A DNA stretch of 64,000 nt from Sinonovacula constricta (taxonomy: Eukaryota; Mollusca; Bivalvia; Cardiida; Solecurtidae). Positions 39,801 to 49,780 of this stretch are shown piece after piece; position 1 is the first letter of the stretch, and each line of letters begins with the position of its first letter. The notes beneath the pieces are model-generated. The model had not been told where the DNA came from. It saw nothing but the letters and a program-made list of their open reading frames with translations, and did not search any database. The stretch lies in contig CM017563.1 of the NCBI GenBank assembly GCA_007844125.1, positions 28,247,357 to 28,311,356 of the forward strand, written 5' to 3'. Position numbers and translations under genes: made by a program.

Positions 39801-41750
39801 CGTGCCTTGCACACAGGCTTCACTGTAGTCACAAAGAGTAACAAGCGGAACCAACCGGGCCTTGCACACAGGCTCCACTGTAGTCACAAAGGGTAACAAG
39901 CGGAACCAACCGTGCCTTGCACACAGGCTCCACTGAAGTCACAAAGAGTAACCAGAGGAACCACTCGTATATTGCACACAGGCTCCACTGTAGTCACAAA
40001 GAGTAACAAGCGGAACCAACCGTGCCTTGCACACAGGCTCCACTGTAGTCACAAAGAGTAACAAGCGGAACCAACCGTACATTGCACACAGGCTCCACTG
40101 AAGACACAAAGAGTAACAAGCGGAACCAACCGTACATTGCACACAGGCTTTACTGAAGTCACAAACAGTAACCAGAGGAACCACTCGTACATTGCACACA
40201 GGCTCCACTGAAGTCACAAAGAGTAACTACCGGATCCAACCGTGCCTTGCACACAGGCTTCACTGAAGTCACAAAAAGTAACAAGCGGAATCAACCGTGC
40301 CTTTAACACAGGCTTCATTGTAGTCACAAAGAGTAACAAGCGGAACCACTCGTGCATTGCAGACAGGCTCCACTGTAGTCACAAAGAGTAACAAGCGGAA
40401 CCAACCGTGCCTTTCACACAGGCTTCACTAAAGTCACAAAGAGTAACAAGCGGAACCAACCGTGCCTTGCACACAGGCTCCACTGAAGTCACAAAGAGTA
40501 ACAAGCGGAACCAACCGGGCCTTGCACACAGGCTCCACTGTAGTCACAAAGATTAACAAGCGGAACCAACCGTGCCTTGCACACAGGCTCCATTGAAGTC
40601 ACAAAGAGTAACAAACGGAAGCACTCGTACATTGAACACAGGCTTTATTGAAGTCACAAAGAGTAACAAACGGAACCAACCGTACATTCCAGAAAGCCTC
40701 CTTAGAATTTAGAAAGAGTAACAAGCGGGATCATTCGTGCCTTGCACAAAGGCTTCACTGTAGTCGCAAAGATTAACAAGCGGAACAAACCGTGCCTCGC
40801 ACACAGGGTCCACTGTAGTCACAAAGAGTAACAAGTGGAACCAACCGTGCACTGCACAAAGGCTTCACTGTAGTCACAAAGATTAACGAGCGGAACCAAC
40901 CGTACATTGCACAAAGGCTCCTCAGAAGTCAGAAAGAGTAACAAGCGAGATCTTTCGTGCCTTGCACAAAGGCTTCACTGTAGTCGCAAAGATTAACAAG
41001 CGGAACAAACCGTGCCTTTCACACAGGCTCCACTGTAGTCACAAAGAGTAACAAGTGAAACCAACCGTGCCTCGCACACAGGCTCCACTGTAGTCACAAA
41101 GAGTAACAAGCGGAACCGGCCGTACATTGCACACAGGCTCCATTGAAGTCACACAGAGTAACAAACGGAACCAACCGTGCCTTGCACACAGGCTCCACTG
41201 TAGTCACAAAGATTAACAAGCGGAACCAACCGTGCCTTGCACACAGACTCCACTGTAGTCACAAAGAGTAACAAGCGGAACCGGCCGTACATTGCACACA
41301 GGCTCCATTGAAGTCACACAGAGTAACAAGCGGAACCAACCGTGCCTTGCACACAGGCTCCATTGAAATCACACAGAGTAACAAGCGGAACCAACCATGC
41401 CTTGCACACAGGCTCCACTGAAGTCACAAAGAGTAACAGGTGGAACCAACCGTGCCTCGCACACAGGCTTTACTGTAGTCACAAAGAGTAACAAGCGGAA
41501 CCACTCGTGCATTGCACACAGGCTCAACTGAAGTCACAAAGAGTAACAAGCGGAACCACTCGTACATTGCACACAGGCTTCACTGTAGTCACAAAGAGTA
41601 ACAAGCGGAACCATCCGTGCCTCGCACACAGGCTCCACTGAAGTCACAAAGAGTAACAAGCAGAACCAACCGTGCCTTGCACACAGGCTTCACTGTAGTC
41701 ACAAAGAGTATCCAGTGGGACCACCCGTCCCTTGCACAAAGGCTCCACTT

Positions 41751-42690
41751 TACTCACTACAACGAATTACGCGGATTTCATTGGCCTAGAACACAGCCTC
41801 CACTGTATGCACTATTGCGAATTACAAGAACCTCTCTGACCTGAAACCCAGGGTCCACTGTACTTACTACGACCAATCACCTGGACTTCCCTGACCTCAA
41901 ACCAGGCACCGCTGTCCTTAATTAGGCGGACATCCCCTACATGGAAACAAGGCTTCACTATATTCACAGAACATCCGTGACCTGGAATACCGGTTCCACA
42001 ATACTCATATTAGCGGATTGCAAGGACATCTTTGAGCTGGAACCCTGGCTCACCTGTGCTCACTTGGGCGAATTATCAGTGCCTTCCTGACCTGGAACCC
42101 AGGCTACCCTATTCTCAGGCGGACTACCAGGATCTCTCTCAGCTGGAACCTAAGCTACATCGTTCACCCTTAGGCTGACTACAAGGACCTACCTTTCCTG
42201 GAACCCAGGGTCCTCTGCACTCACTAGTGCGAACTTCCAAGACCTCTCATACCTGTAACCTATGCCACACTGTATTAATTACGGCGAACCTCCAAGATTA
42301 CCCGTACCTGAAACTCAGGCGGAATACTAGAGACTCCCTGACCGTACCAAACTTCACTAGAGTCGATAAGGCGGACAGCCAGGAACCCAGGATCCCATGT
42401 ACTCAGGCAGACTACCAGCAGCTCCCTTACCTGGAACCCATGATTCACTGTACTCACTAAGGGCTAACTACAAGGACTCCATTGTACTCAGCTTCCTGAC
42501 CTGGAAATCCGGCTCTAATGAACTCACGTAGACGGACTGCCAGGACCTCCCTGATCTACAATCAAGGCTCCACTGTACTTACATTGGCGGACCACCATAA
42601 CCTATTTGATCTGGAAACAAACCAGAATCTATACTGTACTCACTGCGGCCAGGTCTCACGACCACCCGTACCAGCAACCTAGGCTCCACT
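41751..42690. repeat. degenerate 55-bp-related transition zone
   Basis: Poorly conserved units of about 50-60 bp recur around CTGGAACCCAGGCTCCACTG, TACTCACTA and GGCGAACTACCAGGACCTCC. They link family A on the left (shared CAGGCTCCACTGTA) with family B on the right (shared GACTACC-GG-CCT). This looks like an old, unhomogenised part of the same satellite. Confidence 0.75.
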
Positions 42691-45600
42691 ATACTTGAGT
42701 TATAATCCAGCTCCACTGTACTGACTAGGGAGGACTACCCGGGCCTCATTGAACTATAACGCAGGCTCCACTGTGCCCAATCAGACGGACTACCTGGGCC
42801 TCATTGAGCTATAATCCAGGCTCCACTGTACCCAATAAGGCAGACTACCTGGGCCTCATTGAACTATAATCCAGGCCCCACTGTACCCAATCAGGCAGAC
42901 TACCTGGGCCTCATTGAGCTATAATCCAGGCTCGACTGTTCCCAATCAGACGGACTACCTGGGCCTCATTGAACTATAATCCAGGCTCCACTGTACCCAA
43001 TCAGGCAGACTACCTGGGCCTCATTGAGCTATAATCCAGGCTCCACTGTACCAAATCAGATGGACTACCTGGGCCTCATTGAACTATAATTCAGGCCCCA
43101 CTGTACCCAATCAGACGGACTACCTCGGCCTCATTGAACTATAATCCAGGCTCCACTGTACTCAATCAGACGGGCTACCTCGGCCTCATTGAGCTATAAT
43201 CCAGGCTCCACTGTACCCAATCAGACGGACTACCTCGGCCTCATTGAACTATAATCCAGGCTCCACTGTACCCAATCAGACGGACTACCTCGGCCTCATT
43301 GAACTATAATCCAGGCTCCACTGTACCCAATCAGGCAGACTACCTGGGCCTCATTGAGCTATAATCCAGGCTCGACTGTTCCCAATCAGACGGACTACCT
43401 GGGCTTCATTGAACTATAATCCAGGCTCCACTGTACCCAATCAGACGGACTACCTCGGCCTCATTGAACTATAATCCAGGCTCCACTGTACCCAATCAGA
43501 CGGACTACCTCGGCCTCATTGAACTATAATCCAGCTCCACTGTACCCAATCAGACGGACTACCTCGGCCTCATTGAACTATAATCCAGGCTCCACTGTAC
43601 CCAATCAGACGGACTACCTCGGCCTCATTGAACTATAATCCAGGCTCCACTGTACCCAATCAGACGGGCTACCTGGGCTTCATTGAACTATGATCCAGGC
43701 TCCACTGTACCATATCAGATGGACTTCCTGGGCCTCATTGAACTGTGATCCAGGCTCCACTGTACCATATCAGATGGACTACCTGGGCCTCATTGAACTG
43801 TGATCCAGGCTCCACTGTACCCAATCAGACGGACTACCTGGGCTTCATTGAACTATAATCCAGGCCCCACTGTACCCAATCAGACGGACTACCTGGGCCT
43901 CATTGAACTGTGATCCAGGCTCCACTGTACCCAATCAGACGGACTACCTGGGCTTCATTGAACTATAATCCAGGCTCCACTGTACCCAATCAGACGGGCT
44001 ACCTGGGCTTCATTGAACTATGATCCAGGCTCCACTGTACCATATCAGATGGACTTCCTGGGCCTCATTGAACTGTGATCCAGGCTCCACTGTACCATAT
44101 CAGATGGACTACCTGGGCCTCATTGAACTGTGATCCAGGCTCCACTGTACCATATCAGACGGGCTACCTGGGCTTCATTGAACTATGATCCAGGCTCCAC
44201 TGTACCATATCAGATGGACTACCTGGGCCTCATTGAACTGTGATCCAGGCTCCACTGTACCATATCAGATGGACTACCTGGGCCTCATTCAACTATGATC
44301 CAGGCTCCAGTGTACCATATCAGATGGACTACCTGGGCCTCATTGAACTATAATCCAGGCTCCACTGTACCCAATCAGACGGACTACCTGGGCCTCATTG
44401 AGCTATAATCCAGGCCCCACTGTACCCAATCAGACGGACTACCTGGGCCTCATTGAGCTATAATCCAGGCTCCACTGTACCCAAGCAGACAGACTACCTG
44501 GGCCTCATTGAGCTATAATCCAGGCCCCATTGTACTCAATCAGACGGACTACCTGGGCCTCATTGAGCTATAATCCAGGCTCCACTGTACTCAATCAGGC
44601 AGACTACCTGGGCCTAATTGAGCTATAATCCAGGCTCCACTGTACTCAATCAGGCAGACTACCTGGGCCTCATTGAGCTATAATCCAGGCTCCACTGTAC
44701 TCAATCAGGCAGACTACCTGGGCCTCATTGAGCTACAATCCAGGCTCCACTGTACTCAATCAGACAGACTACCTGGGCCTCATTGAGCTATAATCCGACT
44801 CCACTGTACTCAATCAGACAGACTACCTGGGCCTCATTGAGCTATAATCCAGGCTCCACTGTACCCAATCAGACGGACTACCTGGGCCTCATTGAGCTAT
44901 AATCCAGGCTCCACTGTACTCAATCAGGCAGACTACCTGGGCCTCATTGAGCTATAATCCAGGCTCCCCTGTACCCAAGCAGACAGACTACCTGGGCCTC
45001 ATTGAGCTATAGTCCAGGCCCTACTGTACCCAATCAGACGGACTACCTGGGCCTCATTGAACTATGATCCAGGCTCCACTGTACCCAATCAGACGGACTA
45101 CCTGGGCCTAATTGAACTATAACGGAAGCTCCACTGTACCCTATCAGACGGACTACCTGGGCCTCATTGAACTATAACGCAGGCCCCACTGTGCCCAATC
45201 AGACGGACTACCTGGGCCTCATTGAACTATAATCCAGGCTCCACTGTACCCAATCAGACGGACTACCTTGGCCTCATTGAGCTATAATCCAGGCTCCACT
45301 GTACTCAATCAGACGGACTACCTGGGCCTCATTGAACTATGATCCAGGCTCCACTGTACCCAATCAGACGGACTACCTGGGCCTCATTGAACTATGATCC
45401 AGGCTCCACTGTACTCAATCAGATAGACTACCTGGGCCTCATTTAGCTATAACGCAGGCTCCACTGTGCCCAATCAGACGGACTACCTCGGCCTCATTGA
45501 GCTATAATCCAGGCTCCACTGTACTCAATCAGACGGACTACCTGGGCCTCATTGAGCTATAATCCATGCTCCACTGTACTCAATCAGACGGACTACCTGG

Positions 45601-46500
45601 GCCTCATTGAGCTATAATCCAGGCTCCACTGTACTCAATCAGACGGACTACCTGGGCCTCATTGAGCTATAACGCAGGCTCCACTGTACCCAATCAGGCA
45701 GACTACCCGGGCCTCATTGAACTATAATCCAGCTCCACTGTACTCAATCAGGCGGACTACCTGGGCCTCATTGAACTGTAATCCAGGCTCGACTGTACTC
45801 AATCAGACGGACTACCTGGGCCTCATTGAGCTATAATCCAGGCTCCACTGTACTCAATCAGACGGACTACCTGGGCCTCATTGAGCTATAACGCAGGCTC
45901 CACTGTACCCAATCAGGCAGACTACCCGGGCCTCATTGAACTATAATCCAGCTCCACTGTACTCAATCAGGCGGACTACCTGGGCCTCATTGAACTGTAA
46001 TCTAGCTCCACTGTACTCAAACAGGCGGACTACCTGGGCTTCATTGAGCTATAATCCAGCTCCACTGTACTCAATCAGGCGGACTACCTGGGCCTCATTG
46101 AGCTGTAATCAAGCTCCACTGTACTCAATCTGACGGACTACCTGGGCCTCATTGAGCTATAATCAAGGCTCCACTGTACTCAATCAGACAGACTACCTGG
46201 GCCTCATTGAGCTATAATCCAGCTCCACTGTACACAATCAGACAGACTACCTGGGCCTCACTGAACTATAATCCAGCTCCACTGTACTCAATCAGGCGGA
46301 CTACCTGGGCCTCATTGAACTGTAATCCAGCTCCACTGTACTCAATCAGGCGGACTACCTGGGCCTCATTGAGCTATAATCCAGGCTCCACTGTACCCAA
46401 GCAGACAGACTACCTGGGCCTCATTGAGCCTATAATCCAGCTCCACTGTACTCAATCAGACAGTCTACCTGGGCGTCCTTGAGCTATACCCCAGGCTCCT
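42691..46500. repeat. 55-bp satellite array (family B), about 69 copies
   Basis: The monomer reads TGTACCCAATCAGACGGACT then ACCTGGGCCTCATTGAACTA then TAATCCAGGCTCCAC. Shares CAGGCTCCACTGTA and the 55-bp period with family A. Unlike family A it has occasional one-base losses (ATCCAGCTCCAC, 54 bp), most often near the right end. Sub-blocks with GATCCAGG and CATATCAGATGG (about 43680-44340) show local amplification. Confidence 0.96.
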
Positions 46501-48410
46501 CTGTACTCAATCAGGCGGACTGACAGGACCATGCCGAGCTGGAAACCAGGCTCCACTGTACTCACCTAGGTGGACTACCAGGGCCTTTCCCTGGCCTGGA
46601 ACCCAGACTCAACTGTACTCAATTAAGCGAACTACCAAGACCTCCCGTACCTGAAACATAGGCTCCTCTTTACTCACTACTTAGTACCTATCGTACCTGT
46701 AACCACTGTAATCACTGAGGCGGGCTGCCAGGACCTCGAGCGAACTACCAAAGACCTCCCGTACTTTGAACCCAGGTTCCACAGTACTCACTAAGGCGAA
46801 TTTCCAGGACATGCCGTACCTTGAACCTAGTCTCCACTGTACTCATTAGGGCAAGTTCACCAGGGCCTCGAGTACCTGGAACCGAGGTTTCCCCTTTTTC
46901 CCTGCGGCGAATTATCAGGACCTACCGTACCTAAAAACCAGACTCCATTGACTCATCAGGGCGAACTATTAGGACCTCCAGTACCTGGAACCAAGGCTCG
47001 ACTCACTAGGACGAACTACCAGGGCCTCTGATACTTGTAACCCAGGATCCACTGTTCTCAGAAGGGTTAACTACCAGGACCTCCCGTACCTAGAAACCAG
47101 GATCCACTGTCTTCACTAAGGCGAACTATCAGGGTCTCCCGGAACCAAGTACTCACCATATTGCACTACCGGGACCTCCCTGAACTCAGGTTCTACTGTA
47201 CCAGAAGGCAAAATATCGGAACCTCACTAACTGGGACCGAAGCTTCAATACAATAATCAAGTCCGAACACCTCGACCCCCCACTCCACTTTATAAGGCGG
47301 AGTACCAAGACCGCATGTACCTGATATCACTGATCCACTTTACACATTAAGGTAGACTGCTATGACTTCCTCTACCTGGAACCAGAGGCCTTAATGCAAA
47401 CGATTTGAACCCCCACCCCCTTTATTAGGCGGAGGCTCTGCTGGTCCTAAAAATGCAGACTACCAGAATTACTTGTACCAGGTATCCACTGCACACTATC
47501 GGTATCTCATGGATAAAGGCCCGGATGAACACAGCAAGGACGACTATACGGGGCTAATGTTATTTGGACCGAGACTTCACTGGACACAACAGGGCAGACT
47601 ACCTGGTTTGTTGTAATTTGTAATGGCGGTTTAAAAGCTACCGGGAACTCCATTAACCTGAAACTGTGGCTTCATTGGACTAACCAAGAGAGCCGGGACC
47701 TCAAGTTCCGGGAGGCTCCTAAAATGACATACGGACGAGACTTACCGTTACTTGGTATCAAGGCTCCATTGCACTTACCACGGCAGACTACATATGCCTC
47801 TTGTAAACTGGGATTCAAACTCTTCACTCACCAAGGCAGTCAGTCGATACTGCTTATAACCTGGGATTGAGGCTCCACTTCACTCACTAGGGCAGTCTGT
47901 CAAGGTCGCTTGTAACCTGGGATCGACACTCCGCTTCACTCACCCAGGTACTATGTCGAGACTTTTTGTAACCTGGGATCGACACTCCGCTTCACTCACC
48001 CAGGTACTATGTCGGGACCTCTTGTAACCTGGGATCGAGGTTCCACCTCATTCACCAAGGTACTATGTCGGGACCTCTTGTAACATGGGATCGAGGTTCC
48101 ACCTCATTCACCAAGGCAGTCTGTCAAGAGCTTTGTAACCTGGGATGAAGGGTCTACTCACCAAGGCAGACTACCTGGATCTCTCGTTTTAGCGACCGAG
48201 CTATCTCCATCCTCACTTAGGCAAACTACCGCAACCTCCTGTTTCTGGACCCTAAGCACCACTGCACTCACCAATACAATCCCAAAAGCTACTCTCATTC
48301 ACGAGACCGAGCCAAAACGTTACTCACCAATGCAGACTACCGACACCTCCTGTACTTGGTACCGATCTATCGCTTAAATCACTAATAAGAATATGTTACA
48401 AAGTCCTATG
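46501..48410. repeat. second degenerate transition zone with short sub-repeats
   Basis: Divergent units of about 50-60 bp carrying CTGGAACC, CTCCACTGTACTCACTA, GGCGAACTACCAGG and ACCTCC. A cleaner group of about 57 bp occurs near 47910-48130 (AACCTGGGATCGACACTCC, GGTACTATGTCGGGACC). Continuity of motifs with families B and C suggests common descent. No gene is visible. Confidence 0.7.
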
Positions 48411-48522
48411 AGCATTGCAGCATATACCAAAATTTGAAAAGGCACAGGACAAAAATATTAACGTGCAAGCCAAATGTAAAAGTAAGAACTCCCCAAGGCA
48501 ACACACAAAATCATATGTTTTG

Positions 48523-48928
48523 GCCTCCCGTACCTGGGACCGAGACAACATTGCACTAACGAAAGCAGACTACATAAGCCGTACGTGCCTGGGACCGAGA
48601 CATCATTGCACTAACGAAAGCAGACTACATAAGCCGTACGTGCCTGGGACCGAGACATCATTGCACTAACGAAAGCAGACTACATAAGCCGTACGTGCCT
48701 GGGACCGAGACAACATTGCACTAACGAAAGCAGACTACATAGGCCGTACGTGCCTGGGACCGAGACAACATTGCACTAACGATAGCAGACTACATAGGCC
48801 GTACGTGCCTGGGACCGAGACAACATTGCACTAACGAAAGCAGACTACATAGGCCGTACGTGCCTGGGACCGAGACAACATTGCACTAACGAAAGCAGAC
48901 TACATAGGCCGTACGTGCCTGGGACCGG
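48523..48928. repeat. 55-bp satellite (family C), about 7.4 copies
   Basis: The monomer reads GCCTGGGACCGAGACAACAT then TGCACTAACGAAAGCAGACT then ACATAGGCCGTACGT. TTGCACTAAC recurs at exactly 55-bp spacing (48551, 48606, 48661, 48716 and on). GCAGACTAC-T-GGCC is shared with family B. Copies are almost identical, so amplification is recent. Confidence 0.95.
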
Positions 48929-48990
48929 TCTGGAGATCAAGTTGTCTGATCCCGTTTTTGCGGGATTACATTCAGTAAATAGAGGATCTG
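48929..48990. repeat. isolated first monomer of the 62-bp satellite
   Basis: Carries GTCTGGAGATCAAGTTGTCT and GCGGGATTACATTCAGTAA, joined directly to family C on the left. It is separated from the rest of its array by the inserted DNA at about 48991-49780. Confidence 0.9.
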
Positions 48991-48998
48991 ATATGGGT

Positions 48999-49113
48999 GG
49001 TCATTAGGTACTGAAAATATTAAACGAGTTGAATGAAACGATACGAAACGAGGCTCTGCTGAGTTTCGTATCGTTTCAGACAACGCGTTTAATATTTTCA
49101 GTACCTAATGACC
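48999..49113. repeat. 115-bp near-perfect inverted repeat (long hairpin)
   Basis: Outer arms 48999-49026 and 49086-49113 are perfect inverted copies over 28 bp (GGTCATTAGGTACTG at the outer end). Inner arms 49034-49049 and 49063-49078 are perfect over 16 bp (TGAAACGATACGAAAC). The loop is 13 bases. The seven-base spacers pair partly (GTTG with CAAC). Weaker pairing continues outward into 48977-48998 and 49114-49135. A foldback transposon remnant or hairpin-RNA source are both possible. No coding content. Confidence 0.9.
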
Positions 49114-49407
49114 CCGAATATTAGATTCTATTTATCACATAACCAAAACACCAGCTGTTTTTCTTTACAATACATTTATAATATTTTATAGTATGAACAG
49201 TCGGCCTTGACATATGTAATTCGGTTATGAAGAATCCGCACAAAAGATAGCTCCAGTCTTTACTCGACCATTTTCCACACAAAGGGAACAGATTCATTTA
49301 TAACATGACTTAAATGTTATCTATTTATTAATTAAAATGAAATTGTCCAACAAAATGCATAAAACGGCGAGAACAAAGTGATCGGGAAATAGCATAAACA
49401 CCACACA

Positions 49408-49680
49408 TGACCGCAATAGCTCAGGTGGTAGAGCGTCGGCTTGCGGATCGGGAGGTCGTGGGTTCGAACCCCGGTCGGGTCTAACCAAAGACTTTAAAGT
49501 TGGTATTAGTGGCTTCCCTCCTAACGCTCGAGGCTAAGGGGACAGTATTACGCCTGACTCGTCGGTGTCAGTATAATGGACCGGCCGGGTTCAGTCCCTG
49601 GGCACCTCATAAGTGCCCCTGCGCTATAATGACAGAAATGTCGCTGCGCAGTATCGGCAAAAATGCCAGCTAATCTTATA
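49408..49680 (+). mobile_element. tRNA-derived SINE on plus, same family as 20368-20640
   Basis: The head GACCGCAATAGCTCAGG-TGG-TAGAGCG looks like a tRNA 5' half with box A. Box B is intact (GGTTCGAACCC). The body is collinear with the minus-strand copy near 20.5 kb, including GTGGCTTCCCTCCTAACGCT and GACCGGCCGGGTTCAGTCCC, and it ends with GGCAAAAATGCC. The GACCGC start recalls arginine tRNAs, but the anticodon stem does not pair well. This copy has the better-preserved pol III boxes. Confidence 0.87.
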
Positions 49681-49685
49681 CTTAA

Positions 49686-49712
49686 TGACGTCACACTACG
49701 ACAATGACGTCA
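49686..49712. promoter_or_regulatory. pair of perfect CRE-like palindromes
   Basis: TGACGTCA occurs at 49686-49693 and 49705-49712 within a 19-bp direct duplication (AATGACGTCACACTACGA) just after the SINE. TGACGTCA is the consensus CREB/ATF site. Function is unproven and a simple sequence duplication explains the pairing. Confidence 0.4.
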
Positions 49713-49780
49713 CACTACGATAACAAACTAGTGAGTTACCAAAAATAACGCGCGTTAGGTTATGTGATAATAATAGGAAT

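Larger units (their letters stand above)
24256..41750. repeat. 55-bp satellite array (family A), about 318 copies in strict register
   Basis: The monomer reads CACTGTAGTCACAAAGAGTA then ACAAGCGGAACC, then a variable ten-base block, then TTGCACACAGGCTC. The variable block takes a few recurrent forms (AACCGTGCC, ACTCGTACA, ACCCGTATC, ACTTGTACA, and ACCGGTACC with CGGGACA before it). Monomer starts at 24256, 24531, 40371 and 41581 are all separated by exact multiples of 55 (315 monomers in total), so there is no net insertion or deletion across 17.3 kb. The array contains nested higher-order duplications. Minus-strand open frames of about 92-102 codons recur with the monomers and are repeat by-products. 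Confidence 0.98.
49132..49770. mobile_element. candidate TIR-bounded insertion carrying a SINE
   Basis: TTATCACATAACC (49132-49144) and its exact inverted copy GGTTATGTGATAA (49758-49770) bound about 640 bp that sits between two parts of the 62-bp array. There is no transposase frame. A clear target-site duplication was not found, so the exact ends and superfamily are open. The interior is AT-rich and contains the SINE at 49408-49680. Confidence 0.5.

Noticed and set aside
24649..40217. Recurrent 92- to 102-codon minus frames as a gene family
   Set aside because: They recur at multiples of 55 bp and are translations of the satellite.
49408..49480. Functional tRNA gene
   Set aside because: The anticodon stem pairs poorly and the sequence continues into a SINE body shared with a second locus at 20.5 kb.
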